A stretch of DNA of 27,168 bases. Source: Candidatus Helarchaeota archaeon. Its GTDB lineage: Archaea > Asgardarchaeota > Lokiarchaeia > Helarchaeales > HEL-GB-A. Below the pieces are notes generated by a model. It saw only the letters and a list, made by a program, of their open reading frames with translations, was not told the DNA's origin and made no database searches. The DNA is taken from positions 1-27,168 of the forward strand of contig JAEOSY010000206.1 of assembly GCA_016840125.1 (NCBI GenBank), read 5' to 3'. A program made the position numbers and the translations under genes. Numbering within the stretch: position 1 is the first letter of the stretch; the number at the start of each line of letters is the position of its first letter. This document shows positions 15,496 through 22,207 of this stretch, one piece after another.

Positions 15496-16856
15496 AGAAA
15501 CGTACTGAATTCGATATCAACTTCTTTAACTTCTTCATTACAAGCAGGACAGAAGCCTTTGTCAAGAAGCTCCGCTTTATGCGCGAAAGCACCACAAGCA
15601 TGCGGACATGAAACAACGGTTGGATCTTCTTTGGAAACTTGCTTTTGACAAATAATACACGTAACTGCTTTTTCGGGTGGAATTGGTGACTCCTCAGCTT
15701 TTGGCTTTATGAGTTTTTCGAGTTCTGTTCTGGGAGAGGAGGTACCTTCAGAAGGTTCGGCAGTTTTTGCCTGTTCTTCTTCCAATTTTTTCCGTTTTGC
15801 TTCTTCTAATTTTTTCAGTTTTGCTTCTTCTAATTTTTTCTTTTTCTCTGCCCGTTTTTTTCGAGCTGCAGCTCGATCTTCTTCACTCAACTCTTCTACA
15901 GAGGATTTGAAGAAGGAGATAATACTGCGGGCTTCTTCCGCATCTTCTGAAATATCAGTTGCTTCAAGCATAGCCTCAGGTTCAGCGGGTGTGGTAGTTT
16001 CGTCTTGTGCTAATATATCCAATGCCGTCGTCGTTTGTGCATCCGTAGTGGATTCCTCAACGTCCATGGGGGGTAGGTCTAGTGCCTCAGGGGGCATTTC
16101 CAATACATCTTCAGATATTTCGGGTTCAGGAGGTTCTAGTGAGATGTCAATAGGTTGAGGACTATCGAGATCAATTGGCTGAGGTTCGTCATAAGCAGGT
16201 TGTACAGACGATATCGACTGGGGTTTAGGGGTAGGGGGGATTGCAGGAGGTTTGGGAGCGGGTGGAACGGTTCCGGAAGAGGGTGTGAGGACATCTATTT
16301 TATCAATTACATCAGAAAAAATCAACATTTTTGAAACAAGATCAATTTGGGCGGGTAATTTCCCATCAAAGATGAGGTTTTCAGCAACTTCTTCTACTTT
16401 ATTTTCAGGTACGCTCAATTTTTTTGCAACAAAATCGAAGGGGAGTCGAGTAAATGCTTTCTTATTTGCAGCATCGATCAGGAATTTCTCAATGGCAGGA
16501 ACTCCAACCGTTTCAGTAAGCTTTTCTTTGAGTTCGGCTTTGAAACCATCTGCTAGCATTTCTAATTGCGATTTTACAGTTGTAACCGCATTCTCCCATT
16601 CAGTGACAAGCCCCACATTCTTTGCATCAAAAGAAAGTTTTAGTTTTGTGTCCAATATTTGTCTGACGCTGTTCCTGCGTTTCTCAAACTCTAGGATTGC
16701 TGCAGAAATCTGATTATTGACGATATTCATTGCGCCATCAAATTGTCCGTCTGCTAGCAATTTGTTGAAGTTATCCGTTATCTCAATTTTACATTTGAGA
16801 AATAAATCGTTCAAACCTTCTTTGTTCCGCTCAAATGTATCACGAACACCCGACAT
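15492..16856 (-). CDS. PCI/winged-helix-like protein with Pro-rich linker, charged helix and RING-like zinc finger
   Basis: This is a 454-residue multidomain protein. Residues 1-135 are helical with long heptad-like stretches. About 136-182 (FDFVAKKLSVPENKVEEVAENLIFDG, read in parts) looks like the winged helix that ends PCI domains. Residues 190-300 form a Pro/Asp/Glu-rich linker. Residues 325-365 form a very charged Lys/Glu/Ala helix with KLEEAK-type repeats. The C-terminus has Cys400, Cys403, Cys417, His419, Cys421, His426, Cys436 and Cys439 in a RING-like order (CIIC, CPHAC, FAH, CPAC). Helical repeat plus winged helix is the PCI layout of proteasome-lid and COP9 subunits; DDRGK1/UFL1-type proteins also join winged helices to charged helices. 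A role as an adaptor or ligase for a ubiquitin-like system is inference. It is a stand-alone minus-strand gene. Confidence 0.75.
   Translation of the reverse strand: MSGVRDTFERNKEGLNDLFLKCKIEITDNFNKLLADGQFDGAMNIVNNQISAAILEFEKRRNSVRQILDTKLKLSFDAKNVGLVTEWENAVTTVKSQLEMLADGFKAELKEKLTETVGVPAIEKFLIDAANKKAFTRLPFDFVAKKLSVPENKVEEVAENLIFDGKLPAQIDLVSKMLIFSDVIDKIDVLTPSSGTVPPAPKPPAIPPTPKPQSISSVQPAYDEPQPIDLDSPQPIDISLEPPEPEISEDVLEMPPEALDLPPMDVEESTTDAQTTTALDILAQDETTTPAEPEAMLEATDISEDAEEARSIISFFKSSVEELSEEDRAAARKKRAEKKKKLEEAKLKKLEEAKRKKLEEEQAKTAEPSEGTSSPRTELEKLIKPKAEESPIPPEKAVTCIICQKQVSKEDPTVVSCPHACGAFAHKAELLDKGFCPACNEEVKEVDIEFSTFL
15779..15842 (-). repeat. Tandem repeat coding for KKLEEAK units in the charged helix
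   Basis: On the plus strand the block TTTTGCTTCTTCTAATTTTT occurs twice in tandem (about 15793-15812 and 15820-15839), with a partly matching copy just upstream. It codes for successive KLEEAK(L/R)KKLEE units. The repeat is in frame, so it changes helix length without breaking the gene. Confidence 0.65.
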
Positions 16857-16946
16857 TTACAGAAGTACCCTCACCATGAGTATAAAAGTGGTTTTTGTAT
16901 TTTATAGTCTGTAATCGATATTTATAATATTAATGATTATGATGAA

Positions 16947-17699
16947 TTAACTATTATTCCAATCACGAATGATTGAGATGATCTCATTGAGATCGGTTAC
17001 AATCCCATCCGGGGTAACGTTGACCGTTCCGTTGGGGGTAATTTGAAAATCTTTCTTCACATAAATTGCCTTCATCCCCATTTGCTGGGCCCCATAAATA
17101 TCGTTTTTTAAATCGTCACCAATCATTACAGAGTTCTGAGGCGAGCTCTGCAATTCCTTTAGGACGTATTCAAAGGTACGTTTATCGGGTTTACAGAAGC
17201 CAATTTGTGCAGAAGTTGCGATCACATCAAAGTATTGTGTTAAATTATGGGTATCTAAAAGAAGTCGGATGCCCGCATGATAGGGAGCATTCGAAAGTAA
17301 CCCAACTTTAAAGTTTTCATCGCGTAACTCATGTAATAGGGGCTTTGCCGAAGATTTGAGTTTCCAAAATGCCCCTTCCGTAGAATGATAAATCATAATG
17401 ACTTTGTGAGCTATTTCTGGATCTAATTGCGGGATATCCAATGCCTCACATGTTTGATTCAACGTATCTGCGGTCGTAGCTTCCTTGAACTTAGCTAAAG
17501 ACCTTTGAAAATTACGATTTCGTAATTTTTTGAATTTTTTCCGGAATAAATCCGAATCTTGGATTATTTGCTCTTCGATTAAAAACTCAATCATCTTTTC
17601 TAATCCTTTATTTAAGGTCTTGAAGTAGCGTTTGAGTGTGAAATTCTCAAAGGTGAACAGCGTGAACCCCAAATCGAATATAACGGTTGAGTACTTCAT
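16947..17699 (-). CDS. HAD-superfamily hydrolase with an altered motif I
   Basis: This is a 250-residue protein from the ATG at 17699 (an upstream ATG at 17735 would add 12 residues). All four HAD motifs can be found: FDLGFTLF (motif I, nucleophile Asp9), LLSNAP (motif II Ser), CKPDKRTFEYVLKEL (motif III Lys) and GDDLKNDIYGAQQMGM (motif IV). The helical cap of about 100 residues between motifs I and II makes it a class C1 HAD, similar in layout to haloacid-dehalogenase/phosphoglycolate-phosphatase proteins. Motif I has Gly where most phosphatases have the second Asp (DxD), which can lower or change phosphatase activity. It diverges from the gene at 17805. Confidence 0.82.
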   Translation of the reverse strand: MKYSTVIFDLGFTLFTFENFTLKRYFKTLNKGLEKMIEFLIEEQIIQDSDLFRKKFKKLRNRNFQRSLAKFKEATTADTLNQTCEALDIPQLDPEIAHKVIMIYHSTEGAFWKLKSSAKPLLHELRDENFKVGLLSNAPYHAGIRLLLDTHNLTQYFDVIATSAQIGFCKPDKRTFEYVLKELQSSPQNSVMIGDDLKNDIYGAQQMGMKAIYVKKDFQITPNGTVNVTPDGIVTDLNEIISIIRDWNNS

Positions 17700-17804
17700 C
17701 GACGTCACTATTAGACTGAAATTTGATTTTTTCAATTAAAGGATAAAAACGAAAATAATAAATATTTCTGCATCTATCCAGTATAAAGTGAGGAGTTATT
17801 TACA

Positions 17805-18149
17805 ATGGCAGAATCACCCAAAGTATCAAAAGTGCTTTATGAATCAGGGAAAGTCGCTGAAGAGGTAGATTGGAATGTATCCAAATTTTTAATGAATGAA
17901 CGAGGACCAGGATATGTCGCATGCTGTGCATCTTTAGTTGAACTCGAGGGGGGAGACCAAGCGATTAGGTTCCAAATCGATTTCACAGCTATGGAGGAAG
18001 ATGGAGTGTATGGCTACGGCTATGTTGGGGAAATATTCTCTGACGCTCAGGGAAATGTGAAATGGTGTACAACAAAAGAGGAAATGGAAAAGAAACGCGA
18101 AGAGCTTATAGCGACAGCTGAACCGCAAAAAAGACCAAAACACTATTAG
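17805..18149 (+). CDS. Small acidic protein of unknown function
   Basis: This is a 114-residue protein with an alternating strand pattern in the middle (YVACCASLVELEG, AIRFQIDFTAMEEDGVYGYGYVGEIFSD) and a charged C-terminal helix (KEEMEKKREELIATAE). No membrane segment or known motif is seen; a Cys-Cys pair sits at residues 45-46. A strong GTGAGGAG ribosome binding site precedes the ATG by about nine bases, so the gene is well expressed by its signals. It diverges from the HAD gene and is followed by a T-stretch. I do not recognise the family. Confidence 0.65.
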   Translation: MAESPKVSKVLYESGKVAEEVDWNVSKFLMNERGPGYVACCASLVELEGGDQAIRFQIDFTAMEEDGVYGYGYVGEIFSDAQGNVKWCTTKEEMEKKREELIATAEPQKRPKHY

Positions 18150-18197
18150 GGTTTAGTATTTCTTTTTCAATTAAAAAAAAAAGAGATTTAAACGGAT

Positions 18198-18413
18198 TTA
18201 AAGTCCTTTTATAACAAGAGCTATATCCGCTTTTGTAATTTTCTTTCGTTTTGCATGTCGGGCTAAAGTTAGAGCCCTTGTAGTCATGTCGATTGATTTT
18301 GATTCCAGATGCTCGATTAAATAGCTTACTGCCTCGCGAGCAACAATTTTCGCTCCAACAGACGACATTAGAGCTCTAAGAGGACTCCATGCAAAATACC
18401 TTCTTTTTACCAT
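18198..18413 (-). CDS. Archaeal histone
   Basis: This 71-residue protein has the single histone fold of HMf-type proteins. A short first helix (SPLRALMSSVGA) is followed by the long central helix (AREAVSYLIEHLESKSIDMTTRALTLARHA) and the third helix RKKITKADIALVIKGL. The RHAKRKKITKADI segment matches the highly conserved archaeal A(R/K)HAxRKTIxxxDI region. There is no N- or C-terminal tail, so it is a minimal DNA-wrapping histone forming dimers and larger assemblies. The promoter at 18496-18507 gives a leader of about 60 bases. It is on the same strand as the RHH regulator upstream but separated from it by 321 bases. Confidence 0.9.
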   Translation of the reverse strand: MVKRRYFAWSPLRALMSSVGAKIVAREAVSYLIEHLESKSIDMTTRALTLARHAKRKKITKADIALVIKGL

Positions 18414-18495
18414 ATTTTATCCCTCAAATTTTTTTGGTGTGATGACAAATACTAATGAGGAAATAAGTACCTCACTAACATTCTGCTGAAATTTG

Positions 18496-18507
18496 TTATA
18501 TATAAAT
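18496..18507 (-). promoter_or_regulatory. Histone promoter TATA box
   Basis: Read on the minus strand this is ATTTATATATAA. It lies about 83 bases before the histone ATG at 18413, so a leader of about 58 bases is expected. It is the strongest TATA-like element in the spacer. Confidence 0.55.
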
Positions 18508-18561
18508 ATTTTGCTCGTTAACCTCAAATTAAGTTCGGAATTAGAATGATTTTCATAACTT

Positions 18562-18613
18562 AAAGCCGACATATTTCCTTCTTTAGAGTATCATTGTAAA
18601 AAAAGCCGACATA
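18562..18613 (+). repeat. Pair of 12-base direct repeats upstream of the histone promoter
   Basis: AAAGCCGACATA occurs exactly at 18562-18573 and again at 18602-18613, 40 bases apart start to start. The repeats are more GC-rich than their surroundings and lie about 55 and 95 bases upstream of the histone TATA box. They may be binding sites for a regulator. Confidence 0.55.
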
Positions 18614-18699
18614 AATCAACTTTTTACTAGAGACCCCAATGTTGCCCAATAGAGAGAAAATTACGATAAAAATCAAAAAATTTATCGATTGAATATGAT

Positions 18700-18712
18700 T
18701 TTAAAAAAAGAG
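18700..18712 (-). terminator. T-tract terminator behind the RHH gene
   Basis: Read on the minus strand this is CTCTTTTTTTAA, about 25 bases past the RHH stop codon. An inverted repeat (18664-18687) lies further downstream rather than before it, so this is a plain archaeal T-tract. Confidence 0.45.
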
Positions 18713-18734
18713 AGAATAAGTGAAATTTTTGGTT

Positions 18735-18884
18735 TTAACTCGGTTGATTCCAAAATTCGTCCCAGATTAAATCGCGAACTGCAATTCTGATTGCTTCGCT
18801 TCGAGAACTATACATACCAACCTTTACTAATTCTTCTAAATCCTCTAAATATGCTTTGGGGATATTAACTGTAATTAATTTCAT
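18735..18884 (-). CDS. Ribbon-helix-helix (CopG-type) regulator, 49 residues
   Basis: ATG at 18884 and TAA at 18735-18737 enclose 49 codons. The protein starts MKLITVNIPKAYLEDLEEL and continues VGMYSSRSEAIRIAVRDLI. This is the RHH layout: a short DNA-contacting strand (LITVNIP), helix 1, the turn with YSSRSEAIR, and helix 2 ending RDLI. The xSRSEAIRxAxRDxI signature is the classic archaeal/bacterial RHH motif. Such proteins dimerise and bind short operators in the major groove. A TATA box at 18912-18918 puts transcription start just ahead of the ATG. No toxin gene is adjacent, so it is more likely a transcription factor than an antitoxin. Its place between histone and radA makes these genes candidate targets. 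Confidence 0.82.
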   Translation of the reverse strand: MKLITVNIPKAYLEDLEELVKVGMYSSRSEAIRIAVRDLIWDEFWNQPS

Positions 18885-19240
18885 TCGACATACGCTCCAC
18901 AATTAATCTTCATTTATACTCTTACCTGAAAATTGTTCATTAAGCTTATGCGAACTTTTTATAAAGAAACCAAGAGAAAATTTGCTTTTTTTAAAAAAAG
19001 AGGGAGAGAGAATCAAAAATTCTTAAGTTAAATTCAATTTTTTTTCATTTTTTTTAATTCACTTCTTTTTTTACCATAATTAAAAGCCACTTCCTTGAGG
19101 GAGTGAATGAGTTAAAATTACAATGAATAGAAGTTGAGCAAGAGAATTTTTTTTGTAGTAACTCATATAATACTTTCAGGTATCTCTCATGCTTTTATAG
19201 AAGAGAATCCCATAATAATTTAAGTAACTTATATTGCTTA
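18885..19240. other. AT-rich spacer with repeated T-tracts and a small hairpin
   Basis: There is no gene here. The stretch holds the RHH promoter, three plus-strand T-tracts (19038-19045, 19048-19055, 19066-19072), a small hairpin ACTTCC / GGGAGT with loop TTGA (19089-19104), and an eight-base T-tract at 19147-19154. TATA-like sites at 19193-19200 and 19229-19235 point toward the structured segment that follows. Confidence 0.45.
18912..18918 (-). promoter_or_regulatory. RHH-gene TATA box, near-leaderless
   Basis: TATAAAT on the minus strand lies 28-34 bases before the ATG at 18884. With a start about 25 bases downstream the transcript would begin within a few bases of the ATG. Confidence 0.55.
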
Positions 19241-19390
19241 ACTACCGTAGGTACTACGGGAAGTCACGCCTCTGGAGATCGTATAAGACCTGCATTAGCG
19301 GGCAGTGGTCAAGGAAGGAGGAAACCATCTGCCTTTAAGCAGTGGTAGTTCAATTAATCTCAAAATCCACAAAATGAGAATTGAGTTGAG
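19241..19390 (+). ncRNA. Candidate structured RNA or leader with alternative hairpins, upstream of radA
   Basis: G+C is about 52% at 19241-19346, against about 25% in the 100 bases before it. Hairpins seen directly: CCGTAG/CTACGG (19245-19259); CCTGC/GCGGG (19289-19302); GGCAGTGGT (19301-19309) with ACCATCTGCC (19324-19333), one bulge and a 14-base purine-rich loop; and CAATT-bulge-CTCA with TGAGAATTG (19351-19383). GCAGTGGT is repeated at 19302-19309 and 19339-19346, so ACCATCTGC can pair with either copy: two mutually exclusive hairpins sharing one strand. That is the form of a switch. It does not match tRNA, 5S, SRP or RNase P RNA as I know them. Strand is assumed from radA; the ends are not defined. 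It could be a leader of radA or an independent RNA. Confidence 0.5.
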
Positions 19391-19458
19391 GAATTGGAAA
19401 CCGAGATGATATTCAAAGTTTCGTATCGTATTCACTTATCTCACGCGCTCTAGCAGTC

Positions 19459-19466
19459 TATAAAGC
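19459..19466 (+). promoter_or_regulatory. radA TATA box
   Basis: TATAAAGC lies 20-27 bases before the GTG at 19486 and 29-36 before the ATG at 19495. Transcription would start almost at the start codon, so radA probably has a leaderless message of its own, separate from the structured segment upstream. Confidence 0.55.
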
Positions 19467-19494
19467 TTTAAGAGAGAATATAATTGTGAGTGAA

Positions 19495-20535
19495 ATGGCA
19501 AAAAATTCAGCAAAAGCCACGAAAAAGGCGCAGCTAGAAGAATTGGAGCAGGTTGAAACGGAGACAGAGGAACCTACACCTGAAAAAATAATGGATGGAA
19601 GTGTTAACTTAGAGGAATTAACCGGAGTGGGTCCAACAATTGCGGAAAAGTTATTCGAGGGGGATTATAATAGTTATGAAGCAATAGCGGTTGTATCCCC
19701 TAAAGAACTTTCGGCGGCTACGGGGGTTGGAGAAGCCACCGCACAGAAAATTATTCTCTCGGCACGGGGTAAGTTAAATATTGGGTTTACCACAGCTGAG
19801 AACATATTTAATCAACGGAAAGAAATTAAACGATTAACTACAGGATGTGAAAAATTAGATGGGATTATTGGAGGAGGGATGGAGACTCGCGCGATTGTTG
19901 AGGTCTACGGAGAGTTTAGAACTGGAAAGACGCAGATAGCGCATCAAATATGCGTTACGGTCCAACTGCCTTATGATCAAGGGGGTTTTGAAGGCTCAGC
20001 GTTATATATAGACTCGGAGGGTACTTTTAGACCTGAACGACTCCTTCAAATAGCAGATCGATATAATTTAGACTGGAATACGGTTCTAAAAAACGTATAT
20101 TATGCGCGAGCCTATAATAGTGATCATCAAATTGTCATTGTCGATAGCTCACCCAAGTTCATTCAAGAGAAGAATATCAAGTTAATCATTGTGGATTCGG
20201 TCATGAGTCATTTCAGGGCCGAATATATTGGACGTGGAACCTTAAGCGAGCGACAACAAAAGTTAAATAAGTTTGTGCATAAACTTTTACAAATTGCCGA
20301 AGCCTATAATGTGATAGTTTTCATTACAAATCAAGTTATGGCATCTCCGGGAGTGTTTTTTGGTGATCCCACCAGACCTGTGGGGGGGCATGTCCTTGCG
20401 CATTCTTCAACATATCGATTATATTTGCGGAAGTCTAAAGGCGATAAACGTGTTGCTAGGCTAATTGATAGCCCTTGCCTGCCAGAAGGTGAGGCTATTT
20501 TCGAAATTACCGGACGGGGAATCGAAGATCCGTGA
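19495..20535 (+). CDS. radA: RadA recombinase (archaeal Rad51/RecA homologue)
   Basis: Residue numbers here count from the GTG at 19486, which would give 349 residues; I favour the ATG three codons later (19495) because of the leaderless promoter. After a charged N-terminal tail comes a helix-hairpin-helix DNA-binding domain (LTGVGPTIAEKL, ATGVGEATAQKI; 45-90). The ATPase core has Walker A GEFRTGKT (142-149), DSEGTFRPERL, Walker B LIIVD (233-237), SHFRAEYIGRGTLSERQQKLNKF in parts, and the loop-2 region ending DPTRPVGGHVLAH. It forms filaments on single-stranded DNA and drives strand exchange in recombination. The sequence is complete and not damaged. A hairpin-plus-T terminator overlaps its stop codon. 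Confidence 0.95.
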   Translation: MAKNSAKATKKAQLEELEQVETETEEPTPEKIMDGSVNLEELTGVGPTIAEKLFEGDYNSYEAIAVVSPKELSAATGVGEATAQKIILSARGKLNIGFTTAENIFNQRKEIKRLTTGCEKLDGIIGGGMETRAIVEVYGEFRTGKTQIAHQICVTVQLPYDQGGFEGSALYIDSEGTFRPERLLQIADRYNLDWNTVLKNVYYARAYNSDHQIVIVDSSPKFIQEKNIKLIIVDSVMSHFRAEYIGRGTLSERQQKLNKFVHKLLQIAEAYNVIVFITNQVMASPGVFFGDPTRPVGGHVLAHSSTYRLYLRKSKGDKRVARLIDSPCLPEGEAIFEITGRGIEDP

Positions 20536-20557
20536 TCTTCTTCTTTTTTTCTCTTTT
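20524..20557 (+). terminator. Hairpin-plus-T-tract terminator overlapping the radA stop
   Basis: GAAGATC (20524-20530), loop CGT, GATCTTC (20534-20540) is a perfect seven-base stem. It is followed by TTCTTTTTTTCTCTTTT. The radA stop codon (20533-20535) is within the hairpin. This looks like a bacterial intrinsic terminator, though the T-tract alone would suffice in archaea. Confidence 0.65.
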
Positions 20558-20607
20558 CAATTTAATTCCACTAAGCATATATAGTACTACACAAGTAATT
20601 ATAAACT

Positions 20608-21210
20608 ATGACTGAGGAGAAATTTTCAGAAACGATCGATGCATTAAGTAAAGTCTTAGAGTTAGTTTTTTTAGTAGAGAAGGATATTAGTGGTGTTCGA
20701 TTACGAAGTGCTTCAATTCTCCTTCATGACGAGCTTAGAAAACAGGTTGAAACGGTTATTGAGGGCATCGAACAGGATATGAAAAAAGTTGAAGCTGGGA
20801 TTCAACCATTTAAAAAATATTTTCTCATCCGGAAGAATGCATTAAATGCATTAAATAATCTCATCTCTTCTTTGAAACAAATGATTGATGAAAGCGGTTC
20901 CGTGGATGAAATACAAGAGAGCGTCCGCTTATTTTCATTAGCGGCTGAAGAGGAGTTTGTTCTAACAATTCTTCAATTAGAAAAATTATGGAACAAGGAG
21001 ATTATGGATATTATAGAGAGTTTAAAGAAAGTCATTAGTATCATGCAAGTAACTCATGAGAAAATTATTCGCTATAAGCGTGAGTGTAATATAAAGGAAG
21101 GATTAGGTTCAGACTTAGGAACTTTACTAAATAATTTATTAGAAGGTCAGCTTCAAAAGTTTAAGAGTGGAGAAAAGGAGCTTAGATCCAGATTACTTCC
21201 AGAAACTTAG
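20608..21210 (+). CDS. Helical/coiled-coil protein of unknown function
   Basis: This is a 200-residue protein that is almost entirely helical, with long stretches of heptad-like Leu/Ile spacing (ELRKQVETVIEGIEQDMKKV; NALNNLISSLKQMIDE). There is no membrane segment and no metal motif; one lone Cys is near residue 166. A TATA-like ATATATAG at about 20577-20584 is 24-31 bases before the ATG, so its message is probably leaderless. It sits between radA and the GTPase genes, convergent with the latter. It could be a scaffold or structural factor, but I do not recognise a family. Confidence 0.62.
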   Translation: MTEEKFSETIDALSKVLELVFLVEKDISGVRLRSASILLHDELRKQVETVIEGIEQDMKKVEAGIQPFKKYFLIRKNALNALNNLISSLKQMIDESGSVDEIQESVRLFSLAAEEEFVLTILQLEKLWNKEIMDIIESLKKVISIMQVTHEKIIRYKRECNIKEGLGSDLGTLLNNLLEGQLQKFKSGEKELRSRLLPET

Positions 21211-21264
21211 GAATTTCTCTATTTAAAATTATTTTATTGATAGATTGAGTTTTTTTAGCCTTTT

Positions 21265-21555
21265 TTAAGAAATTGACATGACAATTTCTCGTATTTTACC
21301 AGAGATTAATCGAATATCACCAAACTCAAATTCATCCAGTTTTTTCTTAATAGCGGTTTGATCGCGAATATTTGGAAAGTTGAGTTCACCTTGGTAAAGA
21401 ACAGTTATACCATCAATCTTTGCCAAGAACCCTAATATCGCCCGCGTACCCATATCTCCCGTTGAATCCGTAAATTCATAAAATATTTCATTTCCAAGGC
21501 GTCGATTAAGAAAAGAAACGAAATCATCGATTTTTTCGACTTTTATTATGATCAT
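21265..21555 (-). CDS. Small alpha/beta protein downstream of the Rab-like GTPase
   Basis: I place the start at the ATG at 21555, giving 96 residues (MIIIKVEKIDDFVSFLNRRL...). The same frame stays open to 21816, but that part would overlap 152 bases of the GTPase gene and gives an unlikely Cys/Phe-rich translation, so it is probably not coding. The protein alternates strands and helices: IIIKVEK, a helix, IFYEFTDS, ILGFLAKIDGITVLYQGEL, a helix and ending IREIVMSIS. It has no known motif. The gene follows the GTPase in the same direction after 109 bases. A partnership (for example as regulator or effector) is possible on position only. Confidence 0.5.
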   Translation of the reverse strand: MIIIKVEKIDDFVSFLNRRLGNEIFYEFTDSTGDMGTRAILGFLAKIDGITVLYQGELNFPNIRDQTAIKKKLDEFEFGDIRLISGKIREIVMSIS

Positions 21556-21664
21556 TTTAATCCATTCTTTATTTGTGGTAGTTATTTTTAGTTTATTTTT
21601 GTAAATAAAAAAAAATATTGGTCGGAAAAGTTCTAAGATGGGAATTAAGAGAAAAAGAAAATAT

Positions 21665-22207
21665 TTATTTTCCTTTATTGTCTCCAAAGCACATGAGTGC
21701 AATTTGTTCAAATGCCGCATGTACATTCTCGCCAGATTTGGCTGACGTTTCGAAAATCGGATAGCCCAGTTGTTCTGAGAGTTGTTTACAACGAGAGGCA
21801 GTGATTTTCCGATCAACTGTTAAATCAACTTTATTGGCAAGAATCACACTCGGGATATTTGGTTCACCAACACCAGATCTGAATTGTGGGGCCCAATGAT
21901 TCATTAAATGATCATAGGTTTCAGGTCGAGTTACATCAAAAACCATAATGCCAGCATTAGCACCATAATAATAGAAATTCCGGATATTATCGAACTCACG
22001 CTGCCCTCCAATATCCCAGATTGTAAGAATTGCCTGAATCTTCTCGAATTCGACTACTTTGAGTGTGAAATCTGCGCCAATTGAAGGTAAATAAGACTGT
22101 TCGAATTTATTGTCTGCAAATCGCCGGATTAATGAGGATTTCCCCACCGCCGGATCCCCAATCACAATAATTTTAAATCCATACTTCTCTTTTTCAGGAA
22201 CTGCCAT
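21665..22207 (-). CDS. Rab/Ras-family small GTPase
   Basis: This is a 180-residue GTPase with all five G motifs: G1 GDPAVGKSS (17-25), G2 region SIGADF (42-47), G3 WDIGGQ (64-69), G4 NKVD (125-128) and G5 ETSAK (153-157). The SIGADFTLKVVEF and WDIGGQREFDNIRNFYY segments are typical of Rab/Ras proteins. In G2, Ser42 stands where eukaryotic Rabs have the Mg2+-binding Thr. The catalytic Gln of G3 is kept (Gln69). There is no C-terminal Cys for prenylation; the protein ends FGDNKGK, so membrane attachment must be by other means or is absent. It lies downstream of a second GTPase gene on the same strand, 135 bases apart. Confidence 0.93.
   Translation of the reverse strand: MAVPEKEKYGFKIIVIGDPAVGKSSLIRRFADNKFEQSYLPSIGADFTLKVVEFEKIQAILTIWDIGGQREFDNIRNFYYYGANAGIMVFDVTRPETYDHLMNHWAPQFRSGVGEPNIPSVILANKVDLTVDRKITASRCKQLSEQLGYPIFETSAKSGENVHAAFEQIALMCFGDNKGK

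Larger units (their letters stand above)
18414..18734. other. Spacer between the RHH regulator and the histone gene
   Basis: These 321 bases hold no gene. They contain the histone TATA box, the two 12-base direct repeats at 18562 and 18602, a seven-base inverted repeat CGATAAA / TTTATCG (18664-18670 and 18681-18687) and an A-tract at 18703-18709 that reads as a T-tract terminator behind the RHH gene on the minus strand. Confidence 0.6.

Noticed and set aside
15709..16158. 149-codon Ser-rich plus-strand frame
   Set aside because: It is the antisense of the Lys/Glu/Pro-rich part of the RING-like protein; the Ser/Phe runs simply mirror those codons.
19241..19390. RNase P RNA, SRP RNA, 5S rRNA or tRNA
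   Set aside because: GGAGGAAA is faintly like the RNase P GAGGAAAGUC box, but the ACAGAA partner and P4 helix are absent. No SRP helix 8 GGAA/AGCA pair, no tRNA T-arm or cloverleaf, no 5S signature.
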